From Pseudopyrenochaeta lycopersici (lineage: Eukaryota > Ascomycota > Dothideomycetes > Pleosporales > Pseudopyrenochaetaceae), in contig NHZP01000008.1 in NCBI GenBank assembly GCA_003313425.1, positions 434,001-498,000 on the forward strand: DNA of 64,000 nt, in the 5' to 3' direction. The notes below the pieces were generated by a model. It was not told the origin of the DNA, ran no database searches, and saw only the letters and a program-made list of their open reading frames with translations. The translations under genes and the position numbers were made by a program. Shown piece by piece: positions 43,790 to 55,185 of this stretch (position 1 is its first letter; each line of letters starts with the position of its first letter).

Positions 43790-44164
43790 TCATTCTCTAA
43801 CAGCATTCTGCACCGCTCTCCTCGCCTCATCCAATCCTCTACCCAACTCGCCCCTCTTATGCGCCTCCTTCACCCCGTAGTGCAACTTCAGTAAATCCTT
43901 CGCCCTCTTCAAGTCCGCATCGTCTTCGTCGGCACTTGTAGAACTAGCAATCTCTTGAGACGACGCAGAGGAACGCACGGATACAAGGGCGAGTGCTGCG
44001 TTCGGATCCTGATATCGGGTTAGCTGAAATCCGAAACCAAGGAGAAGGAGAATGCTGTAGGAATAAGAAAATGGGTGGCATACGCAGACTCGCAGCGATA
44101 CGAGGTCGGAGAGGACTTCTGCTAGCTGCATTGTGTTTTCTTTGGGAGTTGCTTGCGTCGCCAT
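43790..44164 (-). CDS. Small helical protein of unknown function with a stop-free intron
   Basis: Two exons, 44164-44084 and 44008-43790, 99 residues. The start MATQATPKENTMQLAEVLSD is followed by a 75-nt intron (GTATGC, CTAAC, CAG) and DPNAALALVSVRSSA. The second half is charged and helical (ADLKRAKDLLKLHYGVKEAH, LDEARRAVQNAVRE). The intron length is a multiple of three and contains no stop, so its retention would insert 25 residues that include SILLLLGFGFQ, a hydrophobic segment. The frame also stays open upstream of the ATG. No family recognised. The neighbouring FAH-type gene starts 282 bp away in the other direction. Confidence 0.7.
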   Translation of the reverse strand: MATQATPKENTMQLAEVLSDLVSLRVCVCHPFSYSYSILLLLGFGFQLTRYQDPNAALALVSVRSSASSQEIASSTSADEDDADLKRAKDLLKLHYGVKEAHKRGELGRGLDEARRAVQNAVRE

Positions 44165-44446
44165 ATTGTTAAGCTTCTCTACAGCTCTCTCGTACGTATG
44201 TAGTTTCGTAAGTACTTTTAAAAGCTCAAGCCTCAAATGACGTTGAATGGTTGAAGTGGGATGAAGCTCTGACCTTCACGGCTCGCCAGCCGTAGCGTTG
44301 GACAAGGGTCTAATTCAACCTCCGTTGATTGCCGGATACTTTGCCGAACCGGAGCTCAAGCTCCAATATTATCGCGAGCTTGTCGCGTTCTCTGTATTTC
44401 GACGTCCTCTTAAGATTCTCATTATAGGTATCGAGAGAGGGAAAAG

Positions 44447-45501
44447 ATGGCTAGTATACAGTCTATCAGGGCGAATTGCCGAAAGGTACGTATGCAATTG
44501 AATCGACCGTCGTCTTTGTTCAGTTCAGATGAGGCGCATATGTGAGAGAGAATGCAATTGAAAGAGCTGTGATCAGAAAAGGAATCGCAATACTTGTTGG
44601 CGTTGTAACACTGTCATAACTGCGTGGGAAAAGGTGGATAATGAGGACACCAAAGGCTTGATTTACCATAATTCAATTACCCATCTACAAGGTTCTTCTA
44701 TCGCGACGCCTAACATTCTCTCAGGTCATGTGCATAGGCCGAAACTATGCCGACCACATCAAAGAGCTCTCCAGCGCAACTCCTAAGCAGCCCTTCTTCT
44801 TTCTCAAGCCGCCGTCCTCTATCCTTCTCCCAGGTGCTGGACCGGTGCTGCGGCCCCGCGGGGTAAACATGCACTATGAAGTCGAACTGGGACTTATCAT
44901 GGGAAAGACCCTACGAGATTTGCATCCAGACGATACAAAGGGCGCAATGGATGCTATTGAAGGTAAATATGATTCTGCTTTTGAATAACGGATGCCGACT
45001 ACGTCTAATTGTCAATTTCCTCTCAGCTTTCGTATATACACCAATATAGCATCTGACTAACATGCACCCATAGGCTATGTTCTCGCCATTGATATGACGG
45101 CACGAAATGTGCAAGACGAAGCGAAGAAAAAAGGACTTCCTTGGTCGATTGCGAAGGGTTTCGACACATTTCTGCCCATTAGTAATTTCATCGCCAAAAA
45201 CCGGATCCCAGATCCTCAGAAAGCCCATCTCTGGCTTTCCGTGAATAACGAGATAAAACAGTCCGACAACACCGAACTCATGCTTTTCCGAATTCCAAGA
45301 CAGCTCAGCGATATCAGCAGAGTAATGACGCTCGAAAAGGGCGATATTATACTGACTGGTACGCCGAAGGGTGTTGGTCCAGTAAAGACCGGGGATATCA
45401 TGAGGGCCGGTTTGAAGGTCGATGGAAAAGATATCGAAGAGGCAAATCTTGAAGTTCCAGTGGCAGATCGTGAGGGATTATACGAGTTCCAGGAGACCTA
45501 A
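44447..45501 (+). CDS. Fumarylacetoacetate hydrolase-fold enzyme, FAHD1/acylpyruvase-like
   Basis: Three exons, 44447-44485, 44725-44962 and 45074-45501, 234 residues. The 13-codon first exon (MASIQSIRANCRK) joins VMCIGRNYADHIKEL across a 239-nt intron; the second intron is 111 nt. The FAH fold is clear: NYADHIKEL, PFFFLKPPSSILLPG, MHYEVELGLIMGKTL with the metal-binding E-x-E, GYVLAIDMTARNVQDEAKKK, PWSIAKGFDTFLPIS and IILTGTPKGVGPVKTGD. The size and motifs match FAHD1-type acylpyruvate hydrolases or oxaloacetate decarboxylases rather than the larger tyrosine-pathway enzyme. No strong presequence is seen, so compartment is uncertain. Its stop lies 40 bp from the stop of the convergent gene. 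Confidence 0.92.
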
Positions 45502-45541
45502 ACGTGCCTGAAACTTCTCGCGGCATTAAAAATATAAATCT

Positions 45542-47474
45542 CTAAAGTCCATCGCCATTTGCTTTCCACTTTATGTAGGTATCATAATCTGTGATGTCTG
45601 GTATCATACGCCGTGTTGATTTCTTTGTTTCAGTGATGTCGGCGATGGGAGGTAGCGGGCCTCTGCTGCTTGGGCGCTTAGCATCGATATGTCTCTCAGC
45701 GCAGATAGTCCGCGAAGGTGTACAATGGCCTTGATCAGCCCCAGTATGCGGGCCTGGCCTGTTAGGATTTACAAGTTTCTTTGACTGCTTAGTCTTCTTT
45801 TGAGGATTCTCTGGGTGAGATGCAAGGATTTGAGTATTGTTAGCTGCCGTCGCTGAGTATTGACAATCGTGATGCTGTGAGCGTTTTGCACACTGACCAC
45901 AAACAGGCTGCGCTCGATCGCACGCCCTATGTCGTTGCCGACATGGTAAACATGTATGTTGCTTGGACGCTACTTTTCGAGGCAAGGCCTTGGCTGCATC
46001 CGACTGCAAGTCGTCATTGATGCCCGCTTTTTCGGCTAGAAAGTTCGCTGCTCCTTTAGTTGGTTCAAGACTGGGGTTCTTCTTCCTCGGAATCATAGTG
46101 ACTGGTTGAACCCACCTAAGGGCTGTCATTTTATTTGGTGCTTGAGCAACATTATGTGTTTGTATACTAGAGTTTTGATTAATGATCTGAATTGTACCAA
46201 CGGGTGCTACTTCGTTCTGTGCTGGAGCAACGTTGGGGTTTTGCCTTGAGGGGGCTCGGGGGATGACCTGAGTCGGTTCCACGGTTGTGATTTCACCTGG
46301 CCCTAGGGCAACGTTGCCCTTCCTCCGCTTTGGCAGAACTCTGCTTGCTGGTTGAGTCGGCTCTGTGGTTGTGTTTTTGGATGTTGCTGGGATGATGACC
46401 TGCTCAAAATTCTTTTCTTTGGTTCTCGGCTGAGGTGTAATCCGCCCAATTTGAACATCATCCTCGGGTTGCTTTCGTTTTCTCGCGCTTCTTCTGAGAA
46501 CTGATATTGCAGTAGGGCTCTGGCCGCGAATTTTGCCAGTTCGCGGCTGGGAAGCTTGCGCTTTTGGCTGTTCCTCAACTGCTTTGGAGATCCTTGAATT
46601 ATGAATAGATGGCCTTTTGAGCAATCTTTGTCTGGCAGAAATAGCTGGTAGAACATTGCTCGAAGATGACACACATGTATTCGTTGGTATACTATGTCTG
46701 TTAGTTGGTAGATGAGCAACATAAGGTTCGTGATAACTACTTCTGCTTAACCTCGGGGCTTCGTGGCACCTGAATTTGCTTTGTTGACGGGTTGCGAGGG
46801 GGAATTGTATCTTCGTCTTCAGTTTCCGTGGTCCCATCTGAGTCGTTTATCTCGTGTACAGGCAGTGGCGTCTTCGGTTTGCTGGGGCTCTGCTTGCAAT
46901 TGATGACTGTCCCTGAGTTGGCTTTACTGATAATAGAGCTCTGGAACATAGACTTGAGATTGAAGATCTCCCTTTCCAAGCCTTTGATCTGATTAGCATC
47001 ATGCTTTCGACCAGCGTCAAGGAGGTCAATCCGTCGTATGAGGCTTCTAAGATTCGTAGAGATATCTTTGAGATTGCCAAGGTCATCAGTGATGTCCGAA
47101 ACTTCCTTATCAAGCTCGATCTGCTTCTGGCGAACTGTCTTATTCTTATCCACAAACATCTTCAACTCATTGAGTTCCCCCGACACCCACTTCTCGAACG
47201 ACTTCTCGCTGTCAACAGCCTCCATGGCAGCAATCTGCTGTTCAATGTGTCGGATCCTAGATGTAGCAGCCTCTGCAGCTTCTACAACTCCCTCCGCTTT
47301 CCGAATGCGGGAATCGTAAGCTTCATGCTCTGCTTTGAGGGACCGCATCTCGCCGAGAAGCCACCCATGTTGCTTCCTCAACTCAGGGCCCCATAACAAT
47401 GCCTCGGCCGCAGCAAAAGGCATGCGCGGTGACTCGGGTTCATTAAAGGCGCTGTTAGGTCTGCGCGGTGTCAT
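45542..47474 (-). CDS. Coiled-coil protein with C-terminal Zn2Cys6 cluster
   Basis: Two exons, 47474-46741 and 46691-45542, 627 residues. The 49-nt intron (GTAGTT, ACTAAC, ATAG) removes the in-frame TAG and keeps phase, joining SPEVKQ to IPTNTCVSSSSN. Residues 20-190 form long charged helices (RSLKAEHEAYDSRIRKAEGV, LDKEVSDITDDLGNLKDIST) that look like a coiled coil. A long disordered middle rich in P, Q, T and K carries repeated short EPTQ-type segments. The Zn2Cys6 cluster is near the C-terminus: CLPCRQRHRACDRAQPVC then GQCAKRSQHHDC, spacing C-x2-C-x6-C-x6-C-x2-C-x8-C. Zn2Cys6 clusters usually sit near the N-terminus and a middle homology domain is absent, so this is an atypical member. DNA binding is inferred. 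Confidence 0.82.
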
Positions 47475-47876
47475 GACTGCGACGAGACTGAGAAGTGATG
47501 AACTAAGGAGTGAATTAACGATTAGGGTGAGCGATAGTGGCAAGCAGGCTGAAAAATGCTTGAAATGACTTGAGTGGAGAAAATAAAAGCGAGATAGGAG
47601 AGTTGAAGAAAAATGTTGGTAAAGTGTGATGAAGTAGGTATGGGATGCGAGGAGTCGGTTAAAAGTGAAAGTGAGGGCTTAAGTGACGGCTGCCAGATAA
47701 GGGAGGCATGAACAGGACGTGCCTTCCCCTGCTGCGCGTCATCAATCAAACATAGCGCATCAGTAACAAGGCATCAAATTTGCTGAATCACCGCAAGTGG
47801 TGAACAAAATAGTGTAGTAAAATCTTTCTTATTTCGTGCTGCCTACTAAGTCCCCCCGCTTTCCACTCAATTACTA
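47475..47876. other. Promoter of the coiled-coil/Zn2Cys6 gene
   Basis: A 402-bp region containing the upstream DNA of the Zn2Cys6 gene and the 3' flank of the CUE-CCCH-SMR gene. No gene supported. Confidence 0.5.
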
Positions 47877-50231
47877 TCAAGCAGCGCGCTTCGGTCCTTT
47901 CGGCGCATCTAAAACCTCGTCTCTCTTCATAATCCTAATCTTAGTATCTTTCTTCACGCCGTCAACCTCAGGTTCTGGCTCCTTCGGCCGCTCGGCGACA
48001 CTCTTGTCATAGCTGCTTGGGTCAATACCAAGGATACCGCCAACGTTGTTGCGGTCACCTGGGACGGAGAATTCACGGAAGGCATATCTCCACTCATTGA
48101 GGAAGCCGCGAATTGCTTTGCCAACTTTGTCTTTACCATTCTTGGAGTGGTGGCCGGTCCCTGTGATGGCGTAAACAGGGCGAGAGGATGTGTTGTGTTT
48201 TAGAAGGATGCCTTCAAGATACGATACTGATTCGTCTGGGTGGAGCCCTGAACAGAATGTTAGTAGTGCAACAGAACACATGACAGACTTGGCATACCAT
48301 GGAGATCCACATATAGCTCGTTCGAGTCGTCGTTGTCCTGGTTCCTATGTTCGTAGAGGATGCGAGCCGCTTCTCGATGTGCTTCGCGCATCAGATTATT
48401 CTCGCTCTGCCCCCTAAGACTAAGAGCTTTCGCTGCGCGCGAATCACTGCGATTCCAAGCTTGAGCAGCACTAAAGAGAGTCAGCATGAACTTTGAAACG
48501 ACAGGAGGATCTAGTCATACCTTTGCAGGAACTTATTTCGCAGGCTGCCGTGCTTGAAAGCTTCGGCACGAGCCTTGAGATATGCCTGGTTGCCTTTCTC
48601 ACCAGTCTCCAGCCAGGGTATGTGTTGAGGTGCAGGGATGGCTTGAGCAGCTGTACTATTCTCACGAGTCCCGTTAAAGCTCTTAGCAGTCCTCAGTCCT
48701 TTCCGAGCCGGAGTTGCAGGCGCCGGCGATGGCGACATGCGCACAACATCTGCTAGATTATTTGGGCTGGTGACGTCTTTGTTGTGGCCGTGGCCGCCGC
48801 GCTTGCCGTGGTGTCGCTTTCCAGGCTTCGCAGCAGCCGCAGATCCCAAGCTTGGGAAAGCCTCATTGTCATCGACTGCGAGTACAGACGGCGTGGTGGC
48901 TCGGGAGTGCTGGCGGCTACCAGTCCTTGATTGCGGACGACTGCCGCCTCCAGGAGTGAAATTGGCAAAAGGACTCAGACCAGGCGGAGGACGTGTCGGG
49001 CCTCCCGTCAGACCATAGAGTTGCTCAAGGGTAGTCACATCTGTCGATGAGAGTTGTGACGATGTGAAGGGAGAGCCATTGGATTGGAGATTAGGGAATA
49101 CATCATAGTCGGACATCTGGAAATTGGGTACAGCTGCCTGCAGGGGTGGAGTGGAGACATCTGAGATAGCCATGCGAGCCATTAGAGCCGAAGGGTCATG
49201 TGAGAACAAACACGTGTCACCAGCCAGGCAGTTACCATTCAGAAAGTACCTAGGTGTCGTGTGTCAGTAATGCATAAAGTACCAGGAAATGAAGAGACGC
49301 ACTTGCACAGCGTCTTGCTGGTGTCATGGCTGAACCTGCAATCTGCTCTGGCGCAATGGCCTGTTGACAAAAAGTATTTGCACACGATATTGCTCTTTTG
49401 CTGGTTGGATGGCGTGGAAGGCCTGAAAGCAGGGCTCATGGACTTTCCGATAATGTATCCAGCCTGCTCCTGGGTGGTGGTGGGGAGCTGTTGCCCTTCC
49501 AGCTGCTGGCCCATCAACGCAAGCAAGGCAGCACTAAGATCAAAGCCGTTGGCCTCGAGCACCTTCTCAATCTCCTCGTCTGATCGATCGTCCCTCAATA
49601 TTGACCGCAGCATGTCATACGGGCCCATGTCCATGGTCTGTGGCTGGACCCATTCTGCAGCTGCGCCGTTGAGAGTGCCTTCGCCCAAAAGGGACGACTC
49701 GGAGCCCCTGAAGTCATCGTTCACCAGCCAGTCTACGGATTGGCTGTCAAGGTCACCGTACAACTCGGTGTTGGAACTCGCACTCTCGCTAAACTGGTAG
49801 GCGCTCAAGCTTGGGCTGTGAGGGATATGGGGGCTTGAGAAAGCAAGGCGCGGGGACGGTCGTGGAGAGGTAAAAGGCGATGCAGTTGAGGATTTGGTGC
49901 GCGCGAACCCGGGCGGAACAATGCCGAACCCTGGTGGAGGATGGATCAGGCGTGGGGAGTGGTTTACGGGGGTAGGGGCACGGTTGGCCTGCCACGGAGC
50001 TGGCGACGGTCTGCGGATGATAGTATGGCGGCTTGGTGGTGGGGAGCTTGAAGAACTGCCAGCGTCGCGATAGCGCCAGAGACAGTCCAGGACGATGTTC
50101 TCGAGAGACTTTCCCGTGAGGCCAGTTTCCTTTCGCAAGAGCTCCTCCAGCTTGTCTGTCTTGTCCTCCTCGTCCAGCGCATCGTCCTGCAGCACCGGCA
50201 GTGCCTTCTCGTACAGGCTGTCAGCGACCAT
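47877..50231 (-). CDS. CUE-like, CCCH zinc-finger and SMR-domain protein
   Basis: Four exons: 50231-49303, 49249-48521, 48470-48298 and 48247-47877, 733 residues; introns are 50-53 nt. Order of parts: an N-terminal helical segment (LYEKALPVLQDDALDEEDKT), a proline/serine-rich linker, a CUE-like helix bundle (YDMLRSILRDDRSDEEIEKV, LEANGFDLSAALLALMG), two CCCH fingers (CKYFLSTGHCARADCRFSH and CKYFLNGNCLAGDTCLFSH), a second disordered linker, the DUF1771 helix pair (AAQAWNRSDSRAAKALSLRG, LMREAHREAARILYEH) and an SMR domain (ELYVDLHGLHPDESVSYLEG, VYAITGTGHHSKNGKDKVGK). SMR proteins with CUE modules, such as yeast Cue2, cut mRNA at collided ribosomes. The LHG motif and GTGHHS loop are intact. A nuclease role is by family. 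Confidence 0.92.
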
Positions 50232-51293
50232 GGTCGATCCAAAAACTCAAAAAGATATGGGGGGATTCGTGGTGGAGGGAAGTTGGCGCGTGGGCAGGGG
50301 AGTGGTCGTGGTGCACGCCTGGGGGTTGTCGGGGCTGATTAGGGACTGCGGGAAATCGCAGAGGAGCGGCCGGCGCGTGTCAGGGAATGAAGCTGCAATG
50401 AGGGACAAGTAGTCCCGCAGACCGCTGCGAGACACAACAAGTGCGCCAGAAGGCAAACGGGCAGAATGAGTGAATGCCTAGGCCGATCGTGAGCGCGAAT
50501 GAAGCTCGAGAGACTAGTCTTCCGTGTGGGGGATGCTGCGGGACATTAGCTTGCAAGGGCCGCCCGTCGACCAGGAAGCGCGGTACCGAAGTCTACGACC
50601 TTCACCCAGTGGCGCTACATTGCTTTATAGCCAAATCATCGCTCAAAGCTGCTCGGGGTGAGATGTGCTGGGCAATGATGACGGCGCACGCAGCTTTGTA
50701 TAAAGTGCATGTTGTCATCATTGGCCGACGAGCAGCACAATGCATACAAACATGTGCTTCAATCACCGATCAGAAGCAAACATTGGATGCCCCAAATCTG
50801 AGGCTGAATCACGTGCAGAGCGCCTGGAGGATGCTTGCAGATTGATGCATATTGTGTAACAAGTCGGAACGCAGCTGTTCCTGGACAGACTCGCAACCAT
50901 GTCCTGACCGTCTTTGATGAATTTGCAGAGCTCTGCTGGACCTTAACTATAGTAAACATCAAGACGCACTCCTCTGGAACTCGGTTTTTATTTTGGATGG
51001 GTTCTGATTCCATATGCAGGGTAGTGAGGCGGTGCATCGTTCGTCCGTCCGAATGATGATGAAACCAGCTGCTCTCCAACACTAGTCAGCACCAACACTT
51101 GCCTTGCTCCTCACCCTCCACCTTACAACCCCCGAAATGGCCCCTCCCAGCAGTTGCATATAACAACCTATCCGCAACCACCCCAACGCTCTCCTTGTCA
51201 TCTCAGGATTCCGCCACTCGTCTCGGACACCCGCGCCATTCCGCATCGCGACGTCAGCACCGTCTGAGCTGGGGACGAACCTTCATATACACC
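50232..51293. promoter_or_regulatory. Divergent upstream region of the SMR-protein and TVP38 genes
   Basis: About 1.06 kb between two start codons that point away from each other. No gene supported inside it. CT-rich sequence near 51090-51260 precedes the TVP38 ATG. Confidence 0.5.
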
Positions 51294-52516
51294 ATGCCAG
51301 CGTCCGACTACGACGCCCGCGCTCTCGCGCTCCCGCTCGAAGACGAAGAGACGGGCGAAACACCAGTATGGAGTCGTCGATCGACTTCTTCCTTCCGGCG
51401 CAATTCCTCCAACCACTCCCAACCTACATGGCGACAGCGCGCAATGGAGTCCTACGACAAAGTGAACCGCCGAGTCATGAATCAGTATAACAAGCTGTCA
51501 CCCCTACAAAAAGTCATCTTTGTCGTTGGCAGCATAGTAGTGGGCGTCCTCGGGCTTCTCTTCCTGATATACAATGAGAAGATATTCGGGGCCATGTTGC
51601 CATATGCGAGGAAGTGGAGGGACGTCACAGCAGGCTGGCTGATACTCTGGGTCCTGATCTTCATCGTCTCCTTCCCTCCATTAATAGGATACTCCACGCT
51701 CCTTACAATATCCGGTTTTGTATATGGATTTCCGAATGGGTACGTCTTTCATCTTTCCAACAGAGCAAAGTCTGACAGCGGTATAGATGGTTCATAGCCG
51801 CCAGCGCAACAGTCGCCGGCAGCACTGCATCCTTCCTCCTCTCCCGCTCCATATTGAAGAACATGGTCCACCGCCTCATTGCAAACGACACCCGCTTCGC
51901 CGCTCTCGCACTAACACTCAAACATGACGGCTTAAAACTCCTCGTCATGATCCGCATGTGCCCGCTTCCCTACAGTCTCTCCAATGGCGCCGTCGCAACA
52001 TTCCCAACCGTACACTGGGCCTCGTTTGCCCTCGCAACCGCAATCGTGAGTCCCAAACTCATGCTGCACATCTTCATCGGCGCGCAGCTTGAAAAGATCG
52101 CAGAGAGCGGTGGGAAGATGGATGCCCGCACAAAAGCAGTGTCCTATATCAGCATCGCTATCGGCGCCATAGCAGGCGTCGCCACGGGCTGGTTCATGTA
52201 CCGCAAAACGAAGCAACGCGCTGCCCAGCTGGAAGCTGAGGAACGTGCAGGCATCCGCCGAACAAGCATTGAGGATCTGGAGCACGAGTACGCGGATGAT
52301 CCGGGTGCGCTGGAGGCGGCAGAGCGGTTACGGTCCGATAGCCTCAGGGAGGAAGATGATGACATCAGCCTACGCACAGCGTGGGATGATGAGTACGCGG
52401 ATAATGAAGGCGGCTACAGGGATGATCCGCCCGAGACAGCCGATGCAGTCGAAATTGGGGACGATCCGTTTAGGGATGGGGATGCGAGTGATGACGAGGG
52501 CAGGGGCAAGAAGTAA
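51294..52516 (+). CDS. TVP38: TVP38-type Golgi membrane protein (SNARE-associated/DedA fold)
   Basis: Two exons, 51294-51739 and 51787-52516, 391 residues. The 47-nt intron (GTACGT to ATAG) joins SGFVYGFPNG to WFIAASATVAGS. A hydrophilic N-terminus is followed by several membrane segments: KVIFVVGSIVVGVLGLLFLI, GWLILWVLIFIVSFPPLIGY, the VTT-domain stretch with VIRMCPLPYSLSNGA-like residues (LLVMIRMCPLPYSLSNGAVA), and AVSYISIAIGAIAGVATGWF. The conserved RMCPLPYSLSN motif sits where the family has its re-entrant loop residues. The tail is strongly acidic (DDPGALEAAERLRSDS onwards). In yeast Tvp38 resides in Tvp23-containing Golgi membranes; the fold group also includes lipid scramblases. Start is ATGCCAGCG; upstream in frame only TTG occurs. 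Confidence 0.92.
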
Positions 52517-53177
52517 CCATGTGAGACCATGGTATCTAGATTAGATGTAGATGGCGCATCTTATATAGACTCAAGAACTGAATAGCGCACTTCCGGCGTT
52601 GTGGAACACTTCATCTCACGCTAGAATTGAATGGGAGACTTGCCCGCTTTCTTGTACAGAACAATTAATGCAAACGTATGAGATTCCTTTGACATTGCGA
52701 ACCACCACTTGTGCCTGCACTATTGAAGGATTCGTCTCGGATACCCAATAGCGGCTACACATTTCGAGACAGGGGTCCAAGAGGTTATCAGTATAATCAG
52801 GTCGCTATTAGTCCGCCGACAGACGCCAGACATTCGTTCAAGAATCCTGGCAAGACATCACAGCTTTGTCAATGAGCAGGAATGTAACAGACGAAAGCTC
52901 AATTGCAATATACAGATCCACTCTCCACCAGACACGTACCACTAACAAACAGGGAATCACAGGATAGTTGGTGTTGTCCGCTGGGGTAGGTGTATGGGAC
53001 ACAGCACACCGCGCATCAGGCTACGTCAATCAGAAAAAGAACAAATCTTCCATATTGAGACAAGCTGATGGCGAGGACGCATCTACTATTATACATCTGC
53101 TCCCAAAGACCAATCAGCGCTTTTGATCTCCCGAGCACATTGGAATAGACAGGACCCACTCTTCAACCCTTCTGCAT
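52517..53177. other. Convergent 3' region, no gene supported
   Basis: Lies between the stops of TVP38 and ATP1; probably untranslated ends of both genes. Confidence 0.5.
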
Positions 53178-54198
53178 CTACGAGAAGCTCTTGATGAAGC
53201 TGGTGGCAACCTCCTTCAACCTAGACTCGAGATCCTTGCTGAGCGCACCTTCCCGCTCAATGGTGTTGAGCAGATCTTGCTCGTTCGATCGGAGATGGGC
53301 AAGGAAGTCAGACTCCCACTGGAGGATCTTGTCGACGGGGATGCTGTCAAGGAGACCGTTGACACCGGCGTAGATCAAAGGAACCATCTCGTTGACGGCC
53401 ATGGGGGAGTACTGCTTCTGCTTGAGGAGCTCGGTAAGACGCTCACCACGGGAGAGAGTCTGCTTGGTGGCAGCATCCAAATCGGAACCGAACTGGGCGA
53501 ACGCGGCGACCTCACGGTACTGGGCCAAGAAGAGCTTCAGGGAACCAGCGACCTGCTTCATTGCCTTGACCTGAGCGGCGGAACCGACACGGGACACGGA
53601 AAGACCGACGTTGATGGCAGGGCGGATACCCTTGTAGAACAACTCAGCCTCCAAGAAGATCTGTCCGTCAGTGATGGAAATGACGTTGGTGGGAATGTAC
53701 GCAGACACGTCACCACCCTGGGTCTCAATGATGGGCAGAGCGGTGAGCGAACCACCACCAAGCTTGTCGTTCATCTTGGCCGCACGCTCCAGGAGACGAG
53801 AGTGAAGGTAGAAGACGTCACCGGGGTAAGCCTCACGCCCAGGAGGACGGCGCAGAAGCAGAGACATCTGGCGGTAAGCAACCGCCTGCTTCGTCAGATC
53901 ATCATAGATGATCAGAGCATGCTTTCCATTGTCTCTAAAGCTTTCTCCGATTGAACAACCAGTGAAGGGAGCAATATACTGAAGAGGAGCGGCCTCGGAG
54001 GCGGTGGCGGCGACGATGATGGTGTACTTCATGGCGTCGTTTTCCTCAAGGGTCTTGACAAGCTGGGCGACAGTGGATCGCTTCTGGCCGACGGCGACGT
54101 AGATGCAGTAAAGCTTCTTCTTCTCGTCGGTACCCTTGTTCCAACGGTTCTGGTTCAGCATGGCATCGAGAGCGACGGCAGTCTTTCCGGTCTGACGA

Positions 54199-54230
<32 letters not shown>

Positions 54231-55185
54231 AATGGGAACCATGGCGTCGACAGACTTGAGACCAGTCTGGACGGGCTCCTTGACGGACTGACGGGGCAGA
54301 ATACCGGGGGCCTTGAGCTGGGCACGGCGCCTCTCGGTGGTCTTGAGGGGACCCTTTCCATCGATGGGGTTGCCGAGAGCGTCAACAACACGTCCGAGAA
54401 GAGCCTCGCCGACGGGCACGTCGACCTGCACTCGTTAGCATCCAATTCGATCGAAATGTCATGGGCGAACCTACAATCTGTCCGGTACGCTTGACAGTCT
54501 CGCCTTCCTTGACCAATCGATCAGAACCGAAAAGCACAACACCGACCTGGCCGGCCTCCAAGTTCATGCACATGCCCTTGACACCGGAGGCGAACCTGTC
54601 GTCTTGTTAGCTTCCTTGGTGGTACGTTGGTAGCTGGGGCTTTGGCGTACTCGACGAGCTCCTCGGCCTGGACATTGTTCATGCCGTGAACGCGGGCAAT
54701 ACCGTCACTGTTCCCTCGTCAGCTCCATGTCTCTTTCGCAATGCATGCGATGGCATTTGACTGTGGCGTACCCGACGGAGAGCACGCGGCCAGTCTCAGC
54801 GAGGCTGTTCTCCTCCTGCACACCACGGATCCTCTGCTCCAGGATGGAGGAGACCTCGGTCGGGGTGGCCTTCGCCTCGGCGGCGTAGCTTCGGACGCTG
54901 TTGGTGAACGCGGGAGCGCGGGTCTGGTGGAGGGAAAAACCGTCAGTACTCGGTCTCGGCAGAGGGGAGCTCCCCTTCCAGCCAGCGCAGCAGCCGAATT
55001 CCATCAACGAAGCTCCATTGGGGCGCCAATGGCATCGAAAATCGCTTCTGGGAGCTGCAGGCGATGGCCACAAGGTTTGCAGGCGCAATTGCGGGCGGTT
55101 GCGATGGACTTACCGAAGCAATCCTGCCGGAGGCAGAGATTGCAGCGACCCGGCGGCTCGACTGGCGGATGGCTCTTGAGAACAT
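53178..55185 (-). CDS. ATP1: Mitochondrial F1 ATP synthase subunit alpha
   Basis: Five exons: 55185-55114, 54923-54772, 54707-54651, 54595-54475 and 54425-53178, 549 residues. The first exon encodes only the presequence ([20 protein letters not shown]), rich in R, S and A; it is separated by a 190-nt intron from [20 protein letters not shown], near which processing should occur. The core shows [20 protein letters not shown], Walker [32 protein letters not shown] and the alpha-subunit signature [17 protein letters not shown]. Length and sequence fit a complete, functional subunit of the F1 hexamer on the matrix side of the inner membrane. Introns are confined to the first 350 bases of coding sequence, leaving a 1.25-kb last exon, typical for highly expressed fungal genes. 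Confidence 0.97.

Noticed and set aside
53277..53954. A 225-codon plus-strand frame antisense to ATP1
   Set aside because: Shadow of a highly biased, highly expressed coding sequence; the leucine/aspartate/glycine-rich translation has no recognisable feature.
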